A stretch of DNA of 32,305 bases from Hymenobacter sp. (GTDB lineage Bacteria > Bacteroidota > Bacteroidia > Cytophagales > Hymenobacteraceae): NCBI GenBank assembly GCA_025354605.1, contig JANXMN010000055.1:1-32305 (forward strand), read 5' to 3'. Shown in pieces: positions 1 to 6,864 of this stretch. The notes under the pieces were generated by a model. It saw only the letters and a program-made list of their open reading frames with translations. It did no database searches and was not told the DNA's origin. The position numbers and the translations under genes were made by a program. Numbering within the stretch: the first letter of the stretch is position 1; each line of letters opens with the position of its first letter.

Positions 1-1
1 T

Positions 2-424
2 GGCCAGGCCCCCGGCAACTACGGCCCCGGCTATGGCAATGTGCCCAACCAGGGCGGCGGCATGGGCATGGGTGGCATGCTGGCCACCGGCGCGGCCGCG
101 GCGGCCGGCGCCTACCTGGGCAACCGCATGGCTTCGGGCCACGACACCAGCGGGCAGAACCTGGCCAACGACGGCAGTGCCAGCCATCTGGGCAGCGCGG
201 GTGCGGCCAACCCCAACGCGGGCAGCGACTACTTCAACTCCGGCGGCGGGGCAGCGGCCGATACCTCCGCGCCGGACTATTTCTCCGATGCCAACACGGC
301 CCCGGATAACTCGTCCGACTACTTCTCCTCCGACTCCGGCAGCTCGTCCTCCGACGACTCCGGCTCCGACGACTCGGGTGGCGGGGGCTTCGACAGTACC
401 AGCGACAACAGCGGCTCGTGGTAG
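2..424 (+). CDS. Glycine-zipper, Ser/Asp-rich protein, 5' end outside window
   Basis: The reading frame is open to the left edge, so the true start is missing and the GTG at 41 need not be the start. The visible 140 residues begin with a Gly/Tyr/Asn/Pro-rich stretch. A short Gly/Ala hydrophobic segment follows (around MLATGAAAAAGAYLG) that looks like a glycine-zipper membrane segment. The rest is a hydrophilic tail rich in Ser, Asp and Gly. The tail repeats the motif S/P-D-Y-F three times (SDYFN, PDYFS, SDYFS) and ends in Gly-Ser-Trp. Similar Gly/Ser-rich tails ending in GSW occur in some TPM-domain envelope proteins, but no such domain is visible here. The function is unknown; a low-complexity membrane-associated protein is the safest description. 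A hairpin with a short T run follows 30 bp after the stop. Confidence 0.6.
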   Translation, partial: GQAPGNYGPGYGNVPNQGGGMGMGGMLATGAAAAAGAYLGNRMASGHDTSGQNLANDGSASHLGSAGAANPNAGSDYFNSGGGAAADTSAPDYFSDANTAPDNSSDYFSSDSGSSSSDDSGSDDSGGGGFDSTSDNSGSW

Positions 425-453
425 GGCGGGCTGCTGCGTTTTGCTTTTTCCAG

Positions 454-483
454 AGCCCCGGCGCAGCCTGCGTCGGGGCTTTT
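454..483 (+). terminator. Probable intrinsic terminator
   Basis: AGCCCCGGCG and CGTCGGGGCT form a 10-bp stem with one mismatch around a 7-nt loop, followed by a short T run. It lies 30 bp after the stop of the Ser/Asp-rich gene and fits its 3' end. Confidence 0.6.
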
Positions 484-559
484 GGTTGCTGGTGATGCCG
501 TCTTTTATTCGCAAACGGCTATATCTTGCGCCGACGTTTACCTTTTAATAATTCCGACG

Positions 560-922
560 ATGCTGCAAGGCTTGCGAACAGTGGTGTATCCGGTGGGCAA
601 TCTGGGCAAAGCCCGGGCCTGGTATGAGGAGGTGCTGGAGCAGGCGCCGTATTTCGATGAGCCGTTCTATGTCGGCTTCAACGTGGGCGGCTACGAATTG
701 GGACTGGTGCCCGAAAACACCGTGGCCGGGCCGGCCGGGCCTACCGCCTACTGGGGCGTGCCCGATGCCACGGCCGCCTACGCCCGCCTGCTGGCCCTGG
801 GCGCGCACCCCAGCGACGACGTGCACGACGTGGGCAGCGGCATCCTGCTCGGGGCCGTCCTCGACCCGTTCGGCAATCTGCTCGGCGTCATTCAGAACCC
901 GCATTTTACCCTGCCGGGCTAA
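560..922 (+). CDS. VOC-superfamily (glyoxalase/bleomycin-resistance fold) protein
   Basis: A 120-aa protein of the usual single-module VOC length. The start is set at the ATG at 560 (MLQGLRTVVYPV) because VOC proteins begin directly with the first beta strand; the longer frame from 482 adds an unlike, non-family leader. Family features are the N-terminal strand followed by a helix with KARAWYEEVL, a central YELGLVP strand, and the near C-terminal DPFGNLLGVIQ motif of the last strand. The classical His/Glu metal ligands are not obvious: the first strand has no His, and the final strand ends in Gln rather than Glu. It may therefore not be a metal-dependent glyoxalase, and the substrate cannot be told. 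It is followed 41 bp later by a GNAT gene on the same strand. Confidence 0.85.
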   Translation: MLQGLRTVVYPVGNLGKARAWYEEVLEQAPYFDEPFYVGFNVGGYELGLVPENTVAGPAGPTAYWGVPDATAAYARLLALGAHPSDDVHDVGSGILLGAVLDPFGNLLGVIQNPHFTLPG

Positions 923-963
923 TTCGCCGGGCCTTTCCCTTTTCGGTTTTCGCTGTTTTCTCC

Positions 964-1527
964 ATGTCTGATTCCTCCTCCGCGCTGCCGGCCGTGCCGG
1001 TGCTCGACACCCCCCGCCTGCGTCTGCGCGGCTTCCGTGCCGACGATTATGCGCCTTGGTTTGCCCTGAGCCGCACCCCCGCCTACCACCGCTACTTCAG
1101 CCCCGAGCCCATGCCGGCCGAGGAAGTCTGGAAGCTGGTGCTGCGCAGCGCCGGCCACTGGGTGATAATGGGCTTCGGCTTCTGGGCCGTCGAAGAAAAG
1201 GACAGCGGCCGCTTCGTGGGCGCGGTGGGCTTTCTCAGCCTGAAGCGCGACCTGGACCCACCCCTGGGCGAGGCCCCCGAAATGGGCTGGGTGATGGACC
1301 CGGCCGTGCACGGCCGGGGCTACGCCTCCGAAGCCGTGGCCGCCGCCCTGGCCTGGGGCGAAACCCACTTCGGCCCGGTGCGCACGGTCTGCATTATTCA
1401 CCCCGACAACGAGCCTTCACTGCGCCTGGCGGCCCGCTTCGGCTACCGCGAATACGCCCGCACCACCTACCACGGCCAGCCCATTGCCCTGCTGGAGCGG
1501 CCCGGCGCGGTCGCCGGCGCGGCTTAA
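964..1527 (+). CDS. GNAT-family N-acetyltransferase, RimJ/RimL type
   Basis: A 187-aa protein. The N-terminal part has the RimJ/RimL-type opening TPRLRLRGFRADDYAPWF (residues about 16-33). The acetyl-CoA binding region has EMGWVMDPAVHGRGYASEA (about 105-123), containing the R/H-G-R-G-Y/A loop of motif A. Then come the helix with ALAWGETHFG and the motif B segment HPDNEPSLRLAARFGYRE, in which the conserved Asn and Ser/Gly-Tyr positions of this subfamily are present. Such enzymes acetylate ribosomal-protein N termini or small amines; the substrate here is unknown. The ATG at 964 fits the family start and lies 41 bp after the VOC gene, so the two may be co-transcribed. Confidence 0.92.
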   Translation: MSDSSSALPAVPVLDTPRLRLRGFRADDYAPWFALSRTPAYHRYFSPEPMPAEEVWKLVLRSAGHWVIMGFGFWAVEEKDSGRFVGAVGFLSLKRDLDPPLGEAPEMGWVMDPAVHGRGYASEAVAAALAWGETHFGPVRTVCIIHPDNEPSLRLAARFGYREYARTTYHGQPIALLERPGAVAGAA

Positions 1528-1563
1528 GCCCGGTCTGGCGTAAGTACCGCCCCGCCGGCGAAG

Positions 1564-1571
1564 TATCTTTG
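1564..1571 (+). promoter_or_regulatory. Candidate -7 box (TATCTTTG)
   Basis: TATCTTTG matches the Bacteroidota -7 consensus TAnnTTTG and lies 25 bp before the ATG at 1597. No TTTG is seen at the -33 position, so only half the promoter is supported. Confidence 0.45.
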
Positions 1572-1596
1572 GGGCTTACTCCTCTGAGTTGCGCAT

Positions 1597-2016
1597 ATGA
1601 GTCCCGTTCGGGTCGAAGATTTTCTGGAAATCAGCTACCGGGCCGATTTGGATGTGCTGGTGGCGCGTTGGCTGCGGCCTGTGGAGCTGCCCGAGCTGCA
1701 ACAGGGCTACGAGCGCCTGCTCGAAGCAGCCAGCGCTGGGGCCGGCCGCCGCTGGCTGCTCGACGTGCGCCGCCGCTTCAATACCCACCAGGTAGGTGCG
1801 CAGTGGATGGTGAGCAGCCTGTTGCCGCGCCTGGGCTCCACCCTGGGCGGCCGCAGCCGCCTGGCCTACCTGATGGTGCCCGAATACCTGCGCGACACCG
1901 CCGCCGACTCAGCCTTCCCGCCCCAATCGTATTTCGAAGGCAAGCCCTTTATCGGCGACCGGTTCATCGAGGAAAATGCCGCCATCGAGTGGCTGCGCGC
2001 CGACCTGCACGACTAA
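1597..2016 (+). CDS. Uncharacterised 139-aa protein, possibly STAS-like
   Basis: A 139-aa soluble protein with no signal peptide or membrane segment. The pattern is a beta strand with a charged start (LEISYRADLDVLVARWLRPV), a helix (ELPELQQGYERLLEAAS), a buried strand with RRWLLDVRRR, a helix, and a further strand (RLAYLMVPEYL). This alternation resembles the small STAS/SpoIIAA-like folds common in Cytophagales, but no diagnostic residue is visible, so that assignment is a guess from layout only. The start ATG at 1597 is supported by a -7-like box at 1564-1571. The next gene begins 87 bp downstream. Confidence 0.75.
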   Translation: MSPVRVEDFLEISYRADLDVLVARWLRPVELPELQQGYERLLEAASAGAGRRWLLDVRRRFNTHQVGAQWMVSSLLPRLGSTLGGRSRLAYLMVPEYLRDTAADSAFPPQSYFEGKPFIGDRFIEENAAIEWLRADLHD

Positions 2017-2103
2017 GCCGGGACTAGCCCGCGCCCTGGGGCGGCGCAAACGTCCGGGGCTGCGTATAGCCCGCACGTTCCGCGCTTCACTTCATCGCCG
2101 CCT

Positions 2104-2763
2104 ATGCTTCCGCTTTCGTTTACCACCGCCCGCACCGCCCGCTACCTCAGCCTCGGCGAGCCGGGGGGCGGCATTGCGCACGTGTGGGTGTGCCTGCACG
2201 GCCACGGCCAGCCGGTGGCGGAGCTGGCCGCCCAGCTCCACCACCTCGATACGCCCGAGTGCCTGCTTATTTTGCCCGAGGCCCTGAGCCGCTACGACCA
2301 GCTCGTGGATGCCAACCACGACGGCATAACCGACGCCGCCCCGCGCACCAACGCGGCCTGGTTTGCCGCCGAAACCCTGCTGCCCGACCTCACCGACCTG
2401 AGCACCTACCTCGATGCCCTGGTAGCGCAGGTGCTGGCCGCCTGCCCGCCCGCCGTGCCCGTAACGGTGCTGGGCTACGGCCACGGCGCGGCCGCCGCCT
2501 GCCGCTGGCTGGCCAGCAACGCCGTGGCCTACGAGCGCCTGATTCTGGTGGCCCCGGTGTTTCCACCCGAAATCGACCGGCGCGCCACGCTGGTGGCCCT
2601 GCCCGAAAAGCCCGTGCTGGTAGTAAGCACCACCACCGATACCTACTCACCCGAAGCCGCCGGTAATGGCCTGATGCAGGACCTGCTCGATGTGGGCCTG
2701 AGCGCCCGCCAGCGCCTTGTGGATGCCACCGGCCCGCTGCCGCTGGCCGCCCTGGCCGGGTAG
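2104..2763 (+). CDS. Alpha/beta-hydrolase-like protein lacking catalytic Ser and His (probable pseudoenzyme)
   Basis: A 219-aa protein with the overall plan of the phospholipase/carboxylesterase family: an oxyanion-loop strand VWVCLHGHG (residues 27-35), a strand LLILPEA, a nucleophile-elbow region VTVLGYGHGAAAACRWL (120-136), a strand LILVAPVFPP, and VLVVSTTTD (171-179) carrying the usual acidic residue. The elbow should read G-x-S-x-G; here it is Gly-Tyr-Gly-His-Gly, with Gly126 at the serine position. The C terminus (DATGPLPLAALAG) lacks the usual Gly-His. Two of three triad residues therefore appear absent, although fold, length and reading frame are intact. It probably binds rather than hydrolyses a ligand. 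It ends 5 bp from the convergent gene at 2769. Confidence 0.8.
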   Translation: MLPLSFTTARTARYLSLGEPGGGIAHVWVCLHGHGQPVAELAAQLHHLDTPECLLILPEALSRYDQLVDANHDGITDAAPRTNAAWFAAETLLPDLTDLSTYLDALVAQVLAACPPAVPVTVLGYGHGAAAACRWLASNAVAYERLILVAPVFPPEIDRRATLVALPEKPVLVVSTTTDTYSPEAAGNGLMQDLLDVGLSARQRLVDATGPLPLAALAG

Positions 2764-2768
2764 CTCGG

Positions 2769-3806
2769 CTAGTTCACGTAGAGCACCTGCGTCATGGTCT
2801 GGCCCACGGCTTTGAGCGTGCGGCGGTCGATAATGCTCATGTTGTCGCCGGTGGCGTGGTGATAGGCCGGGAAGTAGTCGATGCCCGACTTGGGGTGGTC
2901 GTAGATATCGAGGGTGGGGATGCCGGCCTTGTTGGTGTACACGTGGTCGTCGGTGATGCCGCCGGTGTCCTCATAGCGGAAGTAGTTGGTGTAGCCGAGC
3001 TGGGTGCCCACGCTCCAGATTTTGTCGAGGGCGGCGCGGGCGCTGGTGCGCGAGGTTTCCTCGCGGGTGAAGCTGCCGTCTTTCGCGCCTACCATATCAA
3101 GTAGCACGCCGTACTCGGCTTTGTAGTTGGCGGGCAGCAGGTGGGTGCCCCAGTACTGCGAGCCCAGGCACCACGAGTCGGTGGTGCCGCCGTCGAGCTG
3201 GTTTTTCACATCTTTCTGGGTGCTTTCGTCGTGGCCCCAGTCTTCGGCATCGAAGAAGATGAAGTCGACGCCCACGTTGGGGGCCAGCGAGTCGGGCTGC
3301 TCGCTCAGGATGCGGGCCATTTCCAGGGCCACGGCCACGGCGCTGGCTCCGTCCGAAGCGCCGTCCATGGGCTTGTTCTTCTTTTTGGGGTCGGGGTCGG
3401 CATCGGCGAAGGGCCGCGTATCCCAATGCCCGAAAACCGCCACCCGGCGCACCGCCCGCGGCTGATACTGCGCGATGATGTTGCGGGCGTGGATGTTGGT
3501 GCCGTCAAAGGTCATGGCCTCAAACGGCTGCTCCATCACCTTCAGCTTATAGCTTCTGAGCTTGGCGACAATCCAATTACCTGCGGCAATGTGGGCCTTC
3601 GAGTTGGGCACGCGCGGCCCGAACGCCACCTGCCGGGCCGTGAAAGCGTAGGCTGAGTCGGCGTTGAACACCGGCGCTTGGGGCAGCCTGGGCTCGGCCG
3701 GTACCGTGGATTCGGCCGTTTCGGTGGCCTTTTTATCGGGGCAGCCGGTAAGGACGAGCAGGCCGGCCAGCGCGGCGAGGGGAAGGCGGAAAGTTGCGAG
3801 TTTCAT
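2769..3806 (-). CDS. M28-family lipoprotein resembling bacterial glutaminyl-peptide cyclotransferase
   Basis: A 345-aa protein. The N terminus is a lipoprotein signal (LVLTGCPDKK) with lipidation expected at Cys22. The M28 zinc site is visible: His127 in FGHWDTRPFAD, Asp152 in DGASDGAS, Glu188-Asp189 in FFDAEDWG, Asp237 in LLDMVG and His288 in TDDHVY. The combination HWDTRP, DGASDGAS, FFDAEDWG, CLGSQYW and LLDMVGA is closer to the periplasmic glutaminyl cyclases described from Porphyromonas and Prevotella than to generic M28 aminopeptidases. Those enzymes turn an N-terminal Gln, exposed by signal peptidase I, into pyroglutamate. The periplasmic face is inferred from the lipobox. A GC-rich repeat element begins 3 bp upstream of its ATG and must form its mRNA leader. 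An aminopeptidase role remains possible. Confidence 0.82.
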   Translation of the reverse strand: MKLATFRLPLAALAGLLVLTGCPDKKATETAESTVPAEPRLPQAPVFNADSAYAFTARQVAFGPRVPNSKAHIAAGNWIVAKLRSYKLKVMEQPFEAMTFDGTNIHARNIIAQYQPRAVRRVAVFGHWDTRPFADADPDPKKKNKPMDGASDGASAVAVALEMARILSEQPDSLAPNVGVDFIFFDAEDWGHDESTQKDVKNQLDGGTTDSWCLGSQYWGTHLLPANYKAEYGVLLDMVGAKDGSFTREETSRTSARAALDKIWSVGTQLGYTNYFRYEDTGGITDDHVYTNKAGIPTLDIYDHPKSGIDYFPAYHHATGDNMSIIDRRTLKAVGQTMTQVLYVN

Positions 3807-3809
3807 GCT

Positions 3810-3929
3810 GTAGGGGCGGGGCTTGCCCCCGCCCGTCGTTGAACGGTGATAAATGAACGAACCTCGGCCGTCGTTCCACTAGCCGAGCGGGGACAACCGA
3901 AGGTCAGCGTAGCTAAGCCCCGTCCCTAC
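3810..3929. repeat. 120-bp element with 15-bp terminal inverted repeats
   Basis: GTAGGGGCGGGGCTT (3810-3824) and AAGCCCCGTCCCTAC (3915-3929) are inverted copies with one mismatch. Inside are a strong hairpin GGGCGGGG/CCCCGCCC (3814-3834, 5-nt loop) and a weaker CTCGGC/GCCGAG hairpin (3863-3887). The element fills the gap between cysS and the M28 gene, both on the minus strand. It looks like a dispersed REP/MITE-like unit; it may also end the cysS transcript, but no T run supports that. Confidence 0.7.
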
Positions 3930-3934
3930 TCTCA

Positions 3935-5467
3935 TTACTCCTCGCTGTACGCCCACTCCACGCCGGCCTTGGTGTCCTTTATCACGATGCCCTGGGTTTT
4001 GAGAGCGGCGCGAATCTGGTCGACCTTGTCGTAGGCTTTGTCGGCTTTGGCTTCGGAATAGAAGCCCAGCGTAAGGTCAATTAGCTGTTCGGGGTTCACG
4101 GCGGTTTCCTCGCGCAGGCCCAGCACGTCCTGCACCATCGTGCGGTAGGTGGTAGCAGCGGCGGCCAGCGCCTCGGGCCCGACGACGGCCAGCGCGGCCG
4201 GGTTGGCCGCCAGCGTGTTGAAGCGCTTGAGCAAATCGAACAGCGCGGCCAGGGCGCGGGGCGTGTTCAGGTCGTCGTCGAGAAACTCGGCGGGCTTGGC
4301 GGCCAGCTGCAGCAGCTGCTGGGCTTCCGGTTCCTGGTTTCTGGTTGCTGGTTTCTGGTTGTCGTTGTCCGAACCAGCAACGAGCAACGAGAAACCAAGA
4401 ACTAGTTCTTCAAGCAGGCGCAAGCCGTTCATCAGCTTGCGGTAGCCTTTGCGGGCGGCTTGCAGGGCGTCGTCGCTCACGTCAACCGGCGAGCGGTAGT
4501 GGGCCTGCAGCAGGAAGAAGCGCACCACCATGGGCGAGTAGCCAAAGGCCAGCGGACCGGTGGGGCCGAGGAACATATCGCCGAGCAGCACGAAGTTGCC
4601 CAGGCTCTTGCTCATCTTGGTGCCGTTCACGGTAATCATGTTGTTGTGCATCCAGATGCGGGCCTCGTCGGAGTGCGAGTGGCTGCCCTGGCTCTGCGCG
4701 ATTTCGCACTCGTGGTGCGGAAACATAAGGTCGAGCCCGCCGCCGTGGATGTCGCTCAGGTCGCCGAGGTATTTGCGGCTCATGGCCGAGCACTCGAGGT
4801 GCCAGCCGGGAAAGCCCTCACTCCAGGGCGAGGGCCAGCGCATGATGTGCTCGGGCGAAGCCTTTTTCCAGAGGGCAAAATCGAGCGGGCTGCGCTTCTC
4901 GCTCTGGCCTTCGAGGTTGGCGCGGGTGCCGGCCAACTGGTCCTCAATGCTGCGGTTCGAGAGCTTGCCGTAGCGCTGGCCTTCCTCGTTGTATTTAGGC
5001 ACGTCGAAATACACCGAGCCGTTTGCCTCATAGGCCAAGCCGTTGGCGATAATCTCCTCAATCACCTGAATCTGCTCGATGATGTGGCCGCTGGCCTGGG
5101 GCTCGATATCGGGCGGCAAGCAGCCGAGGCCCAGCATGTGCTGGCGGTAGCGGTTGGTGAAGTGCTGGGCTACCTGCATGGGCTCGATGCGGGCGGCACG
5201 GGCGGCTTTTTCCATCTTGTCCTCGCCGGTGTCGGCGTCGCTTTCGAGGTGGCCCACGTCGGTGATGTTGCGCACGTAGCGCACCTGGTAGCCGAGGTGG
5301 CGCAGGTAGCGCGTCAGCACGTCGAACACCACCGGGCCGCGCGCGTTGCCCAGGTGCGCCTCGCTATACACGGTAGGGCCGCACAGGTACACGCCCACCT
5401 GGGGCGGGTGCACGGGCTGAAATTCTTCTTTCTGGCGGGTGAGGGTGTTGTAAAGCTGAAGGGGCAT
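3935..5467 (-). CDS. cysS: Cysteinyl-tRNA synthetase with an in-frame repeat insertion
   Basis: A 510-aa class I synthetase that charges tRNA-Cys. The start [16 protein letters not shown] at 5467 is the standard family opening; the longer open frame upstream is not homologous, and a TACTTTTG -7 box sits at 5475-5482. Visible motifs are Cys29 in [11 protein letters not shown] (zinc ligand), the HIGH box as HLGN (38-41), the second zinc region ECSAM, then [14 protein letters not shown], and KMSKS at 284-288. The DALR-type C-terminal domain continues to the stop. Residues about 356-380 ([12 protein letters not shown]..., rich in Gln, Asn and Pro) are not expected in the family and are encoded by a 73-bp hairpin repeat. 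The frame is preserved, so the enzyme is probably functional. Confidence 0.97.
   Translation of the reverse strand: MPLQLYNTLTRQKEEFQPVHPPQVGVYLCGPTVYSEAHLGNARGPVVFDVLTRYLRHLGYQVRYVRNITDVGHLESDADTGEDKMEKAARAARIEPMQVAQHFTNRYRQHMLGLGCLPPDIEPQASGHIIEQIQVIEEIIANGLAYEANGSVYFDVPKYNEEGQRYGKLSNRSIEDQLAGTRANLEGQSEKRSPLDFALWKKASPEHIMRWPSPWSEGFPGWHLECSAMSRKYLGDLSDIHGGGLDLMFPHHECEIAQSQGSHSHSDEARIWMHNNMITVNGTKMSKSLGNFVLLGDMFLGPTGPLAFGYSPMVVRFFLLQAHYRSPVDVSDDALQAARKGYRKLMNGLRLLEELVLGFSLLVAGSDNDNQKPATRNQEPEAQQLLQLAAKPAEFLDDDLNTPRALAALFDLLKRFNTLAANPAALAVVGPEALAAAATTYRTMVQDVLGLREETAVNPEQLIDLTLGFYSEAKADKAYDKVDQIRAALKTQGIVIKDTKAGVEWAYSEE
4330..4402. repeat. Imperfect inverted repeat inserted in frame within cysS
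   Basis: Two 32-nt arms (4330-4361 and 4371-4402) are inverted copies matching at 27 of 32 positions around a 9-nt loop. They are built from GGTTTCTGGTTGCTGG-like units, the kind of low-complexity inverted repeat usually found between genes in Bacteroidota. Its composition (about half GC) contrasts with the surrounding cysS sequence. It encodes about 25 extra residues in the linker before the C-terminal domain. Confidence 0.8.
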
Positions 5468-5474
5468 AGTGGTG

Positions 5475-5482
5475 CAAAAGTA
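5475..5482 (-). promoter_or_regulatory. Candidate -7 box for cysS (TACTTTTG)
   Basis: On the minus strand this reads TACTTTTG, a full match to TAnnTTTG, and it ends 8 bp before the cysS ATG, which would give a nearly leaderless transcript. No TTTG is seen at -33. Confidence 0.5.
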
Positions 5483-5636
5483 GGGGTTGCGCGGGCGCGA
5501 CGGGCAGCGGAGTTTCGGCATTCGCCAGTCTGCGCCCCATCCCCGGCTCGCTGGGCGGCCCCGGCCACCATGGCCAACCACTCGGCGCAGGTTGCCAACC
5601 GGCTGCCCGCCCGCTTCAAACGGGCAAAAAAACCTC

Positions 5637-5740
5637 CCGCTGCGTGTTTGAAGGTACCAGCCGACTGTTCTGGACGACCCGTTGCGTGTTCGGAAGGGCC
5701 CGCTGAGCGTTTAGAGGCATAAGCCGGGCGTTCGGCGGCG
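5637..5740. repeat. Degenerate tandem repeat in the gap between the SGNH gene and cysS
   Basis: The 308-bp gap 5468-5775 has no gene. Part of it holds loosely repeated units of about 20-25 bp sharing a CCGCTGCGTGTTTGAAGG-like core: CCGCTGCGTGTTTGAAGG, CCGTTGCGTGTTCGGAAGG, CCGCTGAGCGTTTAGAGG, CCGGGCGTTCGG. A small GCCCG/CGGGC hairpin lies just before it (around 5609-5625). No function can be assigned. Confidence 0.4.
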
Positions 5741-5775
5741 GCGGCGGGCGGTTTGAACGGGGTAGCAAAGCGGTT

Positions 5776-6855
5776 TTAGTGGCCCGCTGCGCGCCTGGGC
5801 CCGCCGCCCGTCGAATCCTTCGCGTAAATCAGCTGCATTATTTTACGGCCTACCAGTGGGCGATAGTGCGATTCCTCGTAGTAATGGCCGGGGTACCTGG
5901 TCAGCTCGTTTACGCCGCTGAAATCGTGCACGTGTTCCGGCCCGAAGGTGCGCACCAGGCAGGCCACGTCGGCCGGGTTCAGGGGCTCCTGCGCGTACAG
6001 CGGGCTGATGACAAAATGATAATCGGTGTGGTGGCGTTCCAGAATGCGGCGGATGGCCAGCAGTTGCCGGAGGGCTTCGGGCCCGATGACGGCCGGGCTG
6101 ACCGGCGCCTGGGCCGGGCGCGGGGGCAGCCCCGGGTTGTGCGCATAAAACCCCATCGAGTCGGTGGCAATCATCTGCTCCACCTCGGTCAGGAGCATGT
6201 CGTTGGTGACGGGCGCAAAACCCCCGCCCCGCGTGTTAAACATCGCCTCCATGCCCGGCGTCACCGCGCCTGTCGCCTTCAGCCTCCAGTAGTGGAAGAA
6301 AAAATAATTGGCGAGGTAGGCCTTGAAAAACGACAGCTGGAAGCGAAAGGGCAGCTCCCCGGTCAGGCGCGGGTCTTTGCGGAACAGGTGCGCGTCCACG
6401 TCCTGGGTTTGGGCCAGCAACTGCTGGTCGCAGACGATGAGCACGTGCCGGAGCTTGGAACCCTGGTCTTCCAGAAACTGCAGCTTCTTCCACACCCCGA
6501 ACAGCGACTCCGCCAGCGCGTCGTAGTGGAAGCTGAGCGGGTCGTGGGTGTATTTCACCCAGTCGCTCACCCGGAAAGCCAGCGTGCGCGAGTTGCCCAG
6601 TATAAAGGACTGGTAAGGACGCTGCGGGTAATTATTCACAAACGTCTGGGTGCTGACGTAGTCCCGGTTGGGAATCACCTGAACGGTGTAGTTGTCGTAG
6701 TGGTAGAGCACCTGAAACGGGTCTAGCAGCAGGTAGCTGCCGACGACCGTGCTGAAAGGCAGGCTGAGCAGAAAGGCCCTGAGCAGCAGCTTGCCCACGC
6801 CGCGCAAGGGCGGCCGTTGCGGGGAGGGCGCGGGCGTGGTCGTAACCGTTGGCAT
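5776..6855 (-). CDS. SGNH-hydrolase-like membrane-anchored protein, partner of MBOAT
   Basis: A 359-aa protein with a cytoplasmic Pro/Thr-rich N terminus, one membrane segment (about residues 24-44) and an extracytoplasmic domain. The family clues are ILGNSRTLAF (residues 85-94), placing Ser89 where the SGNH nucleophile sits, and YYEESHYRPLVGRKIM near the end, placing His330 in the block V position with Glu327 where Asp is usual (D-x-x-H). It follows the MBOAT gene after only 9 bp, an arrangement known from AlgI/AlgJ, DltB/DltD and similar pairs. In those, the membrane acyltransferase exports an acyl group and the SGNH-like partner places it on an extracytoplasmic glycan. The acceptor is unknown. 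An inactive structural partner is an alternative reading. Confidence 0.78.
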   Translation of the reverse strand: MPTVTTTPAPSPQRPPLRGVGKLLLRAFLLSLPFSTVVGSYLLLDPFQVLYHYDNYTVQVIPNRDYVSTQTFVNNYPQRPYQSFILGNSRTLAFRVSDWVKYTHDPLSFHYDALAESLFGVWKKLQFLEDQGSKLRHVLIVCDQQLLAQTQDVDAHLFRKDPRLTGELPFRFQLSFFKAYLANYFFFHYWRLKATGAVTPGMEAMFNTRGGGFAPVTNDMLLTEVEQMIATDSMGFYAHNPGLPPRPAQAPVSPAVIGPEALRQLLAIRRILERHHTDYHFVISPLYAQEPLNPADVACLVRTFGPEHVHDFSGVNELTRYPGHYYEESHYRPLVGRKIMQLIYAKDSTGGGPRRAAGH

Positions 6856-6864
6856 CGGGGCGAA

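Noticed and set aside
5606..5637. Hairpin GCCCG/CGGGC followed by seven A on the plus strand, considered as a terminator
   Set aside because: On the minus strand, where both neighbouring genes lie, the T run would precede the stem instead of following it.
4460..5722. 420-codon plus-strand frame across cysS
   Set aside because: Antisense to cysS, which has all synthetase motifs. The final peptide repeat only reflects the degenerate DNA repeat at 5637-5740.
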